This document shows positions 38,444 through 46,922 of a stretch of 64,000 bases of DNA, in pieces; positions within the stretch are counted from its first letter, which is position 1, and each line of letters begins with the position of its first letter. Source of the stretch: JAIRVZ01 sp031553415 (GTDB taxonomy: Bacteria; Bacteroidota; Bacteroidia; Bacteroidales; Azobacteroidaceae); contig JAVBLO010000013.1 in NCBI GenBank assembly GCA_031553415.1, forward strand, positions 1-64,000, written 5' to 3'. Below the pieces are notes generated by a model that ran no database searches, was not told the DNA's origin, and saw nothing but the letters and a program-made list of their open reading frames with translations. The position numbers were made by a program, and so were the translations under genes.

Positions 38444-39874
38444 ATGAAAAAGATTATATTATCAATCGCATATATTTTGGTTGCTTCCTCACTTTTTGCA
38501 CAAGAGGAGCAAAGTCAGCATGAAATGACAGTTAATTTGGGTGGCGGATTATCCGCCCTCAAATATAAACTGGAATCAGGTGATAATAAACTTGGTTTGG
38601 GTGGTTCTGTTGGATTAGGTTATACCTATTTTATCAATAACCAATTTGGGATCACCACCGGAGTTGAGGCAAACTATTACCAGTCGGAATATTCAAATGA
38701 TAAATTGATTGGAAGCTATACGACAGCAGACCCCCAAAATGCTTCTGAATATTTCCGGTTGAATTATACTTATAATAAGCCATATAATGAAACACAAAGC
38801 GCTTTGTTTGTACAAATCCCTTTGATGGCACAGTTTCAAACGGAAGGCTATCATAAGTTTTATGTAGCGGCAGGAGGTCGTGTAGGCTTTCCTGTTAATA
38901 CAAAATACAAGACGGATGCAAGCGATGTGACTATTTCCGGTTACTATTCTCACGAAGGAACTACTTATGAAGGAACTCCTAATGCGAAAATTCATGGTTT
39001 TGGAACATATTCTTCTCCCGATACTGATGGGAAACTTTCTTTGAAAACGGCTTTTATGGCTTCGATTGAATTGGGTATGAAATGGGCTTTGAATGATAAC
39101 TTCGCTTTATACACCGGTGTTTATGGAGATTATGGCTTAAATGATATTCAAAAGACTAAAGATAAGGGTACTGTTACTTATCACCATGATAATGGAACTG
39201 CTTCTCAATCAACACATAATTATCTGACTTTTGACAATAGTGTAACTTCTACATCTACTGTTGAAAAGATAACGCCTATGACATTCGGTCTTAAATTACG
39301 TTTATCTTTTGGATTAGGAAATACAAAAGTTACTTCGGCTAAGGGTAAAGGTCTGAATGCTTCGAAACAACAACAAATACAAAATCAGGCTGCAATTGCA
39401 GAAGCTTACAGAAGGGCAGAAGCTGCCAGGTTAAAGGAAGAACAAGAAGCTGCCCAGATGTATGTTGAGCCGGATGGTGGATCTGTTGTGCCTGCGACTC
39501 CTGTTGCCAGACCATCTATTACAGATAAAGAATTAAGGATATTGTTAGAACCGTTATGGGGATTTGATATAACAAAAACAATCCTTACTCCTGAGATGAA
39601 ACAAATTTTAGATAGGAAGATTCCTATCCTGAAGAAATATTACTATCTTGGTATTGTCTGTGAAGGACATACTTGCGATGCAGGTAGTGATGCTATCAAC
39701 GAAAAATTGGGCTATGAGCGTGCTCAGGCCGTTAAAGATTATTTCGTGAAGAATGGCTTGGTATCAACCCGCTTCTCTACTGTATCTAAAGGTAAATATT
39801 ATCCTGTAGTTAAAAATGATACGGAAGATCACAGGAAACGGAACAGGCGCGTAGATTTCGTAATAAAGAAGTAA
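38444..39874 (+). CDS. OmpA-family outer-membrane barrel with peptidoglycan-binding domain
   Basis: 476 residues. A signal peptide (1-19, LFAQ) is followed by a beta-barrel (about 25-290), an Ala/Glu-rich helical linker (about 305-345, AEAYRRAEAARLKEEQEAAQ) and a C-terminal OmpA domain (about 365-476) with GHTCDAGSDAINEKLGYERAQ and HRKRNRRVDFVI. The domain binds peptidoglycan and anchors the outer membrane. A strong AAGGAGGAGGG lies about eight bases before ATG 38444. Co-transcription with the GLUG surface gene suggests it supports that protein, for example as an anchor; this is inference. Confidence 0.88.
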   Translation: MKKIILSIAYILVASSLFAQEEQSQHEMTVNLGGGLSALKYKLESGDNKLGLGGSVGLGYTYFINNQFGITTGVEANYYQSEYSNDKLIGSYTTADPQNASEYFRLNYTYNKPYNETQSALFVQIPLMAQFQTEGYHKFYVAAGGRVGFPVNTKYKTDASDVTISGYYSHEGTTYEGTPNAKIHGFGTYSSPDTDGKLSLKTAFMASIELGMKWALNDNFALYTGVYGDYGLNDIQKTKDKGTVTYHHDNGTASQSTHNYLTFDNSVTSTSTVEKITPMTFGLKLRLSFGLGNTKVTSAKGKGLNASKQQQIQNQAAIAEAYRRAEAARLKEEQEAAQMYVEPDGGSVVPATPVARPSITDKELRILLEPLWGFDITKTILTPEMKQILDRKIPILKKYYYLGIVCEGHTCDAGSDAINEKLGYERAQAVKDYFVKNGLVSTRFSTVSKGKYYPVVKNDTEDHRKRNRRVDFVIKK

Positions 39875-39894
39875 ATTCTTTCAGGCTATAAATA

Positions 39895-39960
39895 TTTTAG
39901 CCACGGATTTCACAAATTGACACAAATAAAAGTGTAAGTTAGTGAAATTCGTGGCTAAAT
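39895..39960. repeat. Intergenic word hairpin 4 (CCACGgATTTCAC type)
   Basis: ATTTAGCCACGGATTTCAC (39895-39913) pairs with GTGAAATTCGTGGCTAAAT (39942-39960) at 18 of 19 positions. The inner part has a smaller GACAC/GTGT pairing. It lies 20 bases past the OmpA-family stop and could end that transcript. Same word family as 2599-2698 and 9977-10035. Confidence 0.75.
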
Positions 39961-39984
39961 TGTTTTAAAATTAAGAGCTTCTTT

Positions 39985-39992
39985 TATCTTTG
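39985..39992 (+). promoter_or_regulatory. Intact -7 box before a broken T9SS gene
   Basis: Perfect TATCTTTG at 39985-39992, 18 bases before ATG 40010; TTG at 39960-39962 gives a 22-base spacer, slightly long. Transcription of the pseudogene therefore seems still possible. Confidence 0.5.
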
Positions 39993-40009
39993 CAAAAAAG
40001 AATATTAAA

Positions 40010-40512
40010 ATGCAGCAAAAAAAATAACCTTATTTTTCTACTTTTCTTTTTCCTCTGTTCGGTAAAGTTATCTTATGCCGGTTTCATGCGAATGATGCAA
40101 CTTCAAAGAAAATGGCCGAAAAAGCAGCGCAGGTGTTGATGATGGCCAAACCAGTGATTACAACATAGCTGTGAAATTGAATGCCAATATGGATGACATC
40201 ATTGTTTCAGCTCCTTTTGAATTGGCAACATCAACTTCAACAGAATTAACAATAAAGTTATCCGGACCTAATGTTGTATTTAATCCGGTGAAGGAAGCTG
40301 GCATTTATTATTCTGCAAATCAGGATGCTGTTGTTGTAAATGATGCTTTGGGAGCTAAATTCTTCATTTACAGTACTGCAGGAGTTTTATTAAAGTCAGA
40401 GGTTATCTCTAATCAAAATTCTGCAATTACTTTAAATGACTTGTCTAAAGGAATATATATTTGCAAGGTAGAGAAAGATTCTCAAAATATAGTCACGAAA
40501 ATCTTAAGGTAG
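40010..40512 (+). pseudogene. Broken short T9SS-exported protein
   Basis: The ATG at 40010 runs into a stop after five codons because of an A run of eight bases (40017-40024). With seven A bases the frame would read a clean signal peptide (MQQKNNLIFLLFFFLCSVKLSYA). The continuation sits in two further frames: ANDATSKKMAEKAAQV and then DDGQTSDYNIAVKLNANMDD. From 40093 the third frame is open to 40512 and ends in a type A T9SS tail (SKGIYICKVEKDSQNIVTKILR). At least three frame changes are needed, so it is called a pseudogene; assembly errors are an alternative explanation. The intact protein would have had roughly 165 residues. Confidence 0.7.
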
Positions 40513-40535
40513 GTTTGTAAGACAAGAAACCTACC
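40508..40535. terminator. Hairpin at the end of the broken T9SS gene
   Basis: Perfect 9-bp arms GGTAGGTTT (40508-40516) and AAACCTACC (40527-40535), overlapping the stop codon region. Confidence 0.6.
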
Positions 40536-40549
40536 GGTTTATGATTGTT

Positions 40550-40628
40550 ACAAAGGGATTGTATGAATTATGCAATCCCTTTGTATGTTTATTACAATCG
40601 GATTGTACATTTACTACAATCCGATTGT
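40550..40628. terminator. Two successive hairpins between convergent genes
   Basis: ACAAAGGGATTG (40550-40561) pairs with CAATCCCTTTGT (40573-40584). ACAATCGGATTGT (40594-40606) and ACAATCCGATTGT (40616-40628) are complementary to each other and each nearly self-palindromic. They lie between the broken gene and the convergent PL1 gene, consistent with two-way termination. The rest of 40629-40774 shows nothing recognisable. Confidence 0.6.
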
Positions 40629-40774
40629 AGATTCCTTATAACAGGATTAAAATAGGAATATTAAAGGAGGTACTGATATCATTACAATATGCATAATAAT
40701 TTGCAAAGGAATACTTCCATAGCCATTATACCATGCTGTCCGGGAAAGATTATGTTCTTTTTTCATGAATAAGC

Positions 40775-42643
40775 TTATTTTATCATTATTTTTTCCGTGG
40801 ATACAGAACCGTTTGTGTATACTGTTTTCCTGATATAAATACCTTTTTCGTTGAAATTTTTTACCTTGATGCCTGAAATGGTATAATAAGATTCAGAAAT
40901 GATAGAATCTTTATTTGTATTGACTTTATTGATTGATGTAGAAGAATTAGGGATTGATACAAACAAATCATGAATATACAAGTTTCCGCTGCTTGAGCGA
41001 TCATTGATAATATTAACTACGATTGGCGTTGTTGTCTTAAGTGCAGGAATTTCAGCCGTTAAATCAACTTCATAAACTCCACTTTTATATTCTTTTGTCC
41101 AGGATGCTTCAGTTCCTGTTGTTCCATAAGTAATCTTTAATGTACGGGTGCCTGTAGGTGCAATTCTGATTTTTAAACTCTCCAAACTTGTGAGTGTGAG
41201 AGTCATCTTTTTGGTGTTATCATTCAGATTAACTGCTCCGGCAGAACAGATTTCATTGGCAGCTTGTGAAGGACTGATGATTCCATTGGTTGAAACAAAA
41301 GGTAAGCTGATATTTGTTTCCTGAAATGGATACCAATTGGCCAGGATAGTTTGTCCGCCATTATCACTGGGATCGGTGCCTGTATCATTTACGGTAATTT
41401 TCCCGTTTCTCACAATAGCATCACCATTTCCCCCTACGGTGGTAACTGTATATGAAAAAGAAGAAGTTGGAATACCACTTATAGTTACAGAACCATTGTC
41501 TTTAACAATATTCATTTCAACAGGGACTCCGTTTACAGTTACGTCTGTAGCGCCTCCTCCCCATGAGAAAACAATGTCATTAATTGCTTTACCCTCTTGA
41601 ACAGTTTGCGTTGCATTAGATGGATTTGTCAATGTGGGGGCATTGGGATTTGCAAACAACTTCCCGGCTCCGGCATGTTGAAGCACGAGTGCCGGAACGA
41701 GGTTAGCGTCCATTGGTGTATATTGGTAGTAATATAATGGGTCATAAGGAACTACCGGATTGGCTGGAGGTGCATTTAATTCCTGATTAAACCAACTTTC
41801 ATTTGAGTTTACAAAAACATTGTCACCTCTTGTCCACAAATAACCTGGACCGGAATCGGCATACCCGCTTTTTGCATAAGCAGGGTGTTGGCAACCTTCG
41901 AAATAATTATCTTCAACCAACGCTTTGGCATTTTCACAAGATGCGATGCAATAGATGGAGTTATTTTTGTAATAGTTGTTATATACATGTACAATTCCAA
42001 AGCGAATCCTGGGATTTCTCTGATAAGTTTCGTCAAAAAAATTCATATAGAAAGTTGTCCTGAGTTTATCAGTATCCTGGTTGGCTGAACCGTCACTTGA
42101 ACTCATCAATATATTTTTCGAGTGGTTGAAAAAATGACAATATGAAACAGTAATAAAATCAGTTCCTTTGCAGATGTCCAATGTACCGTCAAAATCAGAA
42201 CTGCTGGGATTGGCTCCGCCGTCGCTGAAAGAACAATGATCTACCCAAATGTGTTGAGCGCCATTTAACTTAATCAGGTCATCGCCCGATTGCATGAAAT
42301 GGATATTTTGGAAAATAACATTTTCCCGCTTATTCAAGGCTATTCCCTGGCCTCTGATGATAGCATTATCACCTACTCCTACTATGGTTTTATTAGAACG
42401 GCAGGGAAGTTCACTGGAAATCTTGATTTCTCCATATACGCGGATAATCATCTTTCCTTCGGTATCTAAAGCAGTGGCGAGTTCTGAAGCGGTTCTGACA
42501 TCAACAACGGTACCACCTTCTCCACCGGTTAAGTTGTAATTGTAAGCTGCAAAACCCAAAGGAGTACCTTCTACATAATCAATGGCTTTTGCAGAAATTG
42601 CTATAAAAATCGCGAAAATCGCAAGTATAGTATTTTTCTTCAT
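40775..42643 (-). CDS. Secreted pectate lyase, polysaccharide lyase family 1
   Basis: 622 residues with a signal peptide (1-19). The PL1 beta-helix covers about 35-300: IWVDHCSFSD, the calcium-site Asp-rich region, and the catalytic-region arginines in YQRNPRIRFG. After it come beta-sandwich regions (about 330-560) and a C-terminal tail (SESYYTISGIKVKNFNEKGI, ending IMIK) like a T9SS sorting tail. It cleaves polygalacturonate by beta-elimination outside the cell. It starts four bases after the stop of the PL9 gene, so both are one operon for pectin breakdown. Confidence 0.9.
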   Translation of the reverse strand: MKKNTILAIFAIFIAISAKAIDYVEGTPLGFAAYNYNLTGGEGGTVVDVRTASELATALDTEGKMIIRVYGEIKISSELPCRSNKTIVGVGDNAIIRGQGIALNKRENVIFQNIHFMQSGDDLIKLNGAQHIWVDHCSFSDGGANPSSSDFDGTLDICKGTDFITVSYCHFFNHSKNILMSSSDGSANQDTDKLRTTFYMNFFDETYQRNPRIRFGIVHVYNNYYKNNSIYCIASCENAKALVEDNYFEGCQHPAYAKSGYADSGPGYLWTRGDNVFVNSNESWFNQELNAPPANPVVPYDPLYYYQYTPMDANLVPALVLQHAGAGKLFANPNAPTLTNPSNATQTVQEGKAINDIVFSWGGGATDVTVNGVPVEMNIVKDNGSVTISGIPTSSFSYTVTTVGGNGDAIVRNGKITVNDTGTDPSDNGGQTILANWYPFQETNISLPFVSTNGIISPSQAANEICSAGAVNLNDNTKKMTLTLTSLESLKIRIAPTGTRTLKITYGTTGTEASWTKEYKSGVYEVDLTAEIPALKTTTPIVVNIINDRSSSGNLYIHDLFVSIPNSSTSINKVNTNKDSIISESYYTISGIKVKNFNEKGIYIRKTVYTNGSVSTEKIMIK

Positions 42644-42647
42644 TTTA

Positions 42648-44090
42648 CTATTGGATAAATTTTGTTGAAGAAACGGAGCCGTCTTCGAATATTGTTTTCT
42701 TAATAAAAATACCTTTGGTTAAAGCATTTGCTTTAGCTCCTGAAATGGTATAATATGATTCGGAAACAATGTTTCCTTTATCAGATGAGATTGATTTTGT
42801 GGCAGCCGGAGCTTCCGGATTGTATTCGAAGGCACCTAAATCAGGTTTGTTTCCAATGAATGGCAAATCTCCTTTTCCATACATAATATTTGTTTGAGGA
42901 GTACCGGAATCGATAGCAGGATTGTTGGATTTCAATTTGAACAAACCAGTATCGGGTAATTTGTAGGTATAAGGATCACGTTCTATCTTGTCAAAATTAT
43001 CTGCATCTAAATTTACAAACATATCATCAGTAAAAGTTAATCCGAGATTCCAGCTGTTTGTAATTTCTTCTGTTCCGGCTACAAGATTACAATCCTTTCC
43101 TTTGTATGAAAGATTATTCCTGAGGATGTTTTTTCCTAAAGTCCCGGCTGTAATTGCTTCATAAAAAGAAAAGTTACCATTATCCGTATTTTTATTGTCG
43201 TAAGCTGTACAATTGATTATGGTTTGTCCTTTTACATTATGATTGTGATCAAAACCTTTGCTTCTGTTGATGAAAGCAACACTGTTAGTAACAATATTTT
43301 CTGCATTGGCAGTTGCTCCACCGCCACCACCAAGCTTGAATCCATTTCCATTACCTTTCCATGTCCCTGAAAACTCAAAAACATTGTAACCGTTTTTGAA
43401 AGAATAACAACTGTCGATTAAAATGGGAGAACTACTTCCATAAACGTCCCAGCCATCATCCGAATTGTTCCATGCACGGCATCCTCTGTAATAATTTACA
43501 GCGCTTCCACTTTTGGCCGAAAATCCATCCCCATTGTTTCCATCCTTTCCCCATTCCCAATTGTGGTGAGAGTCACAATTCAAGATTAAATTATTTGCAG
43601 CAGTTCCGGCAAGGGAAAAACCGTCATTATTACAATCATAAACAACACAGCCTTCTATAATATTATTACTTCCACCGATATTAAATCCATTGTTTCCTGC
43701 TTCATGGATCGTAATACCTCTGACATGCCAGTAATCTTTTTGCAAATCCATTCCTCTGGCAGATGCATCGCCTGCTTTTTTTCCTATATTTTTACATTCC
43801 AATACAGGTTTTTCCCCCGGAACAGCCCACATTTTTATCATTTGACTTGCAGTACCTGAGTTTTTAGGTTTGATTTGTTCGGTTAATCCTGTATATGTGC
43901 CGCCTTTCACCCAAATCATGTCTCCGGCAACAGCTACAGTTGCTGCTTTTGATAAGGTGGCAAATGGTTTGCTTTCAGTTTTTCCGTCATTACTGTCACT
44001 ACCTGATGGAGATACCCAATATTCGGTAGCATTTATGGAAGATGCGAACAAAAAGAGAGCAGAAAAAAGATAAGTAAATTGTTTTTTCAT
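42648..44090 (-). CDS. Secreted pectate lyase, polysaccharide lyase family 9
   Basis: 480 residues with a signal peptide (1-21). A right-handed beta-helix spans about 25-420 with PL9 signatures: NCDSHHNWEWGKDGNNGDGF, YRGCRAWNNSDDGWDVYG (calcium-binding Asp pair) and GNGFKLGG, whose Lys corresponds to the catalytic base of Pel9A-type enzymes. The C-terminal 45 residues (SESYYTISGAKANALTKGIF) are closely similar to the tail of the neighbouring PL1 enzyme and probably serve T9SS export. It is the first gene of a two-gene pectin operon. A 15-bp inverted repeat lies eight bases before its start codon. Confidence 0.85.
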   Translation of the reverse strand: MKKQFTYLFSALFLFASSINATEYWVSPSGSDSNDGKTESKPFATLSKAATVAVAGDMIWVKGGTYTGLTEQIKPKNSGTASQMIKMWAVPGEKPVLECKNIGKKAGDASARGMDLQKDYWHVRGITIHEAGNNGFNIGGSNNIIEGCVVYDCNNDGFSLAGTAANNLILNCDSHHNWEWGKDGNNGDGFSAKSGSAVNYYRGCRAWNNSDDGWDVYGSSSPILIDSCYSFKNGYNVFEFSGTWKGNGNGFKLGGGGGATANAENIVTNSVAFINRSKGFDHNHNVKGQTIINCTAYDNKNTDNGNFSFYEAITAGTLGKNILRNNLSYKGKDCNLVAGTEEITNSWNLGLTFTDDMFVNLDADNFDKIERDPYTYKLPDTGLFKLKSNNPAIDSGTPQTNIMYGKGDLPFIGNKPDLGAFEYNPEAPAATKSISSDKGNIVSESYYTISGAKANALTKGIFIKKTIFEDGSVSSTKFIQ

Positions 44091-44097
44091 GATTCGC

Positions 44098-44146
44098 TAT
44101 AATTTTAATTTGTGTAGAATCTTTCTCAGCGCAAATTAAAATTATA
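44098..44146 (-). promoter_or_regulatory. 15-bp perfect inverted repeat abutting the PL9 start
   Basis: TATAATTTTAATTTG (44098-44112) and CAAATTAAAATTATA (44132-44146) are perfectly complementary with a 19-base spacer. It ends eight bases upstream of ATG 44090 and lies 55 bases past the stop of the HU-LysM gene. It may be an operator, a leader hairpin masking the ribosome site, or the end of the preceding transcript, though no T run follows. Confidence 0.55.
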
Positions 44147-44200
44147 ATAGGCATCTATGAATAAAGAAAAGTATCAAACAGGATTGTTTGATGTATCATG

Positions 44201-45352
44201 TTATTTTTGGTAGTTGTTATTGTAATTTTTGGCAAACTCTCTTGCTTTTTGTAGCGACATCGGATTCTTTACATCGATATCGTATTTATCAGCTGGCGGA
44301 ATTATGATATCAACTCCGGCTTTCACATAGTTATCTTTACTGATAATATGTTTATTTTCTTCATAAATATAAATCCAGAAAACAACATCTCCGTATTCCT
44401 CAAAAGAGATCATTGTCAATCGCTCACCGACTTTGGTTTTCCTTTTTTTTCCCGGAAGAAAGGTGTCTTTTATTGGTGCGATGGTGTCTTGGGGATTGAT
44501 TATGATTGTATCTTCTATGCTGTTATTATCAGCAACTTCTATTTTATTTCCTTTGGGAGCACTGGAGGTTGTTGTTTTAGGAGTAAGGTACGCAGACGGG
44601 GATATAGTATCTCCGGTTTCTCTTGACAAGAAATAAAAAATAGCAATCAATAAGGCTACAATCAAAAAGGTGAAAACAACAGTTTTTATTTGTTTCTTTT
44701 TCCTGCGAATGGTATCTTCTGCAATGTCGTCGTCATCGATGTCTTCCTTTATATTGTGCTCCTCTATATTGAGATCATTCCCGGATTTATCTTCGGTAAT
44801 ATCAGCCTCTTTTCTGAAAATTTTGGTCGTTTCTTTTTCAACCTTTTTCTCTCCTACCTTTTGGGTTTCATGAGTTATTGTGGAAGAAAAATGTTCCTGT
44901 CCTTGAAAATTATGGGGTTCTTCAACAGTTTTTGTTTGCTCTTCAAAGACTTTTCCTTGTTCTTCTTTAACTTTTTCTGTTTGCTCTTCGCTTTCTTTAA
45001 CTTTTTCTTCGTTGTTAATGATTACTGCATCTCTTTCAGAAGGTTTAGACTCCAGATGTTCATAAGGCTTATTGATTATTTCACTTAATGCCTTTTCGGC
45101 AGAGAAAGAAACCTTGGGATGTGCAGGAATTAAAACTCTTTCTCCGGTTCTCACATTTACACTTTCCCGTGCTTCAACTTCAGTCAGCTTGAAAGTTCCT
45201 AAGCTCCTTATTTTTACTATTTTATCTTCAATAAGAGAGTCAGTCATCAAGCCGAAGAATTCCCGGAGGAAAGCATCAGCTTCCTTTTTCGAAATACCAG
45301 CTTTATCTGATAATAAAGAAGTTAATTCTTGCAGGTTAATTTTTTCTCTCAT
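44201..45352 (-). CDS. Membrane-anchored HU protein with C-terminal LysM domain
   Basis: 383 residues. Residues 1-95 are an HU/IHF-type DNA-binding domain (KIRSLGTFKLTEVEARESVN with RTGERVLIPAHPKVSFSA). Residues about 100-220 are a highly charged Glu/Lys-rich linker. RRKKKQIK precedes a TM helix (224-243), placing the HU part in the cytoplasm. Residues about 303-350 match LysM (VGERLTMISFEEYGDVVFWI, ending AGVDIIIP) and would be periplasmic. Such a layout could link DNA to peptidoglycan. It is the last gene of the ftsY-rimO-HU row and overlaps the preceding HU gene by four bases. Domains are clear; the tether role is inference. Confidence 0.85.
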   Translation of the reverse strand: MREKINLQELTSLLSDKAGISKKEADAFLREFFGLMTDSLIEDKIVKIRSLGTFKLTEVEARESVNVRTGERVLIPAHPKVSFSAEKALSEIINKPYEHLESKPSERDAVIINNEEKVKESEEQTEKVKEEQGKVFEEQTKTVEEPHNFQGQEHFSSTITHETQKVGEKKVEKETTKIFRKEADITEDKSGNDLNIEEHNIKEDIDDDDIAEDTIRRKKKQIKTVVFTFLIVALLIAIFYFLSRETGDTISPSAYLTPKTTTSSAPKGNKIEVADNNSIEDTIIINPQDTIAPIKDTFLPGKKRKTKVGERLTMISFEEYGDVVFWIYIYEENKHIISKDNYVKAGVDIIIPPADKYDIDVKNPMSLQKAREFAKNYNNNYQK

Positions 45353-45633
45353 GTTAAAGACTCTTTTGTTTTATCTTTTAAAGTGGGTGAAACTTTGTAA
45401 CCGACAACAAGTTTGGGTGGAATAAGCGTCCTTTCTCCTGTCGCCGGATTGACACTGATGCGTTCTTCCCTTTTTTTAAGTTCCAAAGTTCCAAAATTGT
45501 GGATAGAAACGATATTATCAGCAGATAATTGTTCTGTAATTATTTCCGTTGTCTTTGTAAGAAGATCGTCAACTTCCGCCTTGGTTTTATTCAACCGTTT
45601 GGCTAATTCAGATGTTAATTGTGCTGCATTCAT
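45349..45633 (-). CDS. HU-family DNA-binding protein
   Basis: 94 residues, a complete single HU/IHF fold: N-terminal helices (TSELAKRLNKTKAEVDDLLT), then SIHNFGTLELKKREERISVN, the arm with PATGERTLIPPK and a terminal helix. It binds and bends DNA as a dimer. It overlaps rimO upstream (45630-45633) and the HU-LysM gene downstream (45349-45352) by four bases each, so translation is coupled. It may form heterodimers with the membrane-anchored paralogue; that is a guess. Confidence 0.92.
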   Translation of the reverse strand: MNAAQLTSELAKRLNKTKAEVDDLLTKTTEIITEQLSADNIVSIHNFGTLELKKREERISVNPATGERTLIPPKLVVGYKVSPTLKDKTKESLT

Positions 45634-46922
45634 ATTTTTCCGACCAAATCAAAAGATTGAGTATCTGTTACTTTAACTTGATAAAATTGTCCGGCTTGCA
45701 GTTTTTTATCTTTTGAAATTAAAACTTCCGGGTCAACTTCAGGAGAATCATATTCGGTTCTTCCTATATAAAAATCATCCTCTTCCCTGTCAATTATTGT
45801 TTGAATAGTTTTACCTATTTTCTCTTCATTGATTTCGAAAGCAATCTTCTCTTGAATTGCCATCAATTCATCCAGGCGTGCTTGCTTGAGTTCCGGTTCG
45901 ATATCATCGTTGTGGTGTTTGTTGGAATAAGTACCTTCTTCGTCAGAATAAGTAAATGCCCCTAAACGTTCAAATCTCATTTGTTTTACGAACGATAATA
46001 AATCCTGAAAATCCTCCTCTGTTTCACCGGGATGCCCGACCATCATGGTTGTACGGAGATGGATTCCCGGAACCTCTTCCCTTATTTTTTGCAGTAATTC
46101 AATTGTTTCATTTTTTGAGATATTCCGTCTCATGGTTTTCAACATTTTGTCACTGCTGTGTTGAAGAGCAATATCCATGTATTTGCAAACATTTTCGCGT
46201 TCCCGCATCACACGGAGCAAATCTTTGGGAAACCGCGCAGGATAGGCATAATGCAACCTAATCCAATCGACTCCCGGAATGTCTGAAATACTTTCAATCA
46301 ATTCAGGCAAATATAATTTTTTATATAAGTCCAAACCATAATAGGTAAGGTCTTGAGCAATCACCTGAAACTCCCTTACCCCCTGTTGAACTAATTTCTT
46401 TACTTCTTCCAGAATTTCCTCCACACTTCTCGATTGATATTTTCCTGTAATGATAGGAATTGAACAATACGAACAAGTCCGGTTACAACCTTCTGCTATT
46501 TTCAGGTAAGCATAATGCTTTGGAGTTGTTATTACCCGGTCAAGAGATAATTCGTTGTGCCAGGATTTTCCCAGGTCGGAAATTAACAATTTCCAGTTGA
46601 ACTTACCATAAAAACGATCGACCTCAGAAATTTCCTCTGATAACTCCTGCAAATATCGTTCCGAAAGACAGCCCATCACAAAGAGTTTTTTTATTTTCCC
46701 TTGTTTTTTGGCTTCTGCGTATTCTAAAATTGTATTTACAGATTCTTCTTTTGCGTCACCGATAAATCCGCATGTGTTGATGACTACAATTTCCCCATTA
46801 GTTTTTGGGGAATCATGTGCCACACTATATCCACTAGCTGTGAATTGCCGCATCAGCAATTCTGAATCGACCAAGTTTTTAGAACACCCTAATGTGATGA
46901 TATCGATTTTATTCTTTTTCAT
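45630..46922 (-). CDS. rimO: Ribosomal protein S12 methylthiotransferase
   Basis: 430-residue radical-SAM enzyme that methylthiolates the conserved Asp of ribosomal protein S12. The N-terminal UPF0004 domain shows LGCSKNLVDSE with cluster cysteines, also CGFIGDAKEES and MGCLSERY. The radical-SAM motif CNRTCSYCSIP is intact, and a C-terminal TRAM domain (about 365-430) is present. The RimO form is favoured over MiaB by LGCSKNLVDSE. It overlaps ftsY by four bases upstream and HU by four bases downstream, so the genes form one transcript. Confidence 0.95.
   Translation of the reverse strand: MKKNKIDIITLGCSKNLVDSELLMRQFTASGYSVAHDSPKTNGEIVVINTCGFIGDAKEESVNTILEYAEAKKQGKIKKLFVMGCLSERYLQELSEEISEVDRFYGKFNWKLLISDLGKSWHNELSLDRVITTPKHYAYLKIAEGCNRTCSYCSIPIITGKYQSRSVEEILEEVKKLVQQGVREFQVIAQDLTYYGLDLYKKLYLPELIESISDIPGVDWIRLHYAYPARFPKDLLRVMRERENVCKYMDIALQHSSDKMLKTMRRNISKNETIELLQKIREEVPGIHLRTTMMVGHPGETEEDFQDLLSFVKQMRFERLGAFTYSDEEGTYSNKHHNDDIEPELKQARLDELMAIQEKIAFEINEEKIGKTIQTIIDREEDDFYIGRTEYDSPEVDPEVLISKDKKLQAGQFYQVKVTDTQSFDLVGKI

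Noticed and set aside
44670..45088. Phe-rich plus-strand frames opposite the HU-LysM gene
   Set aside because: They mirror the Lys/Glu-rich linker on the other strand and have no independent support.
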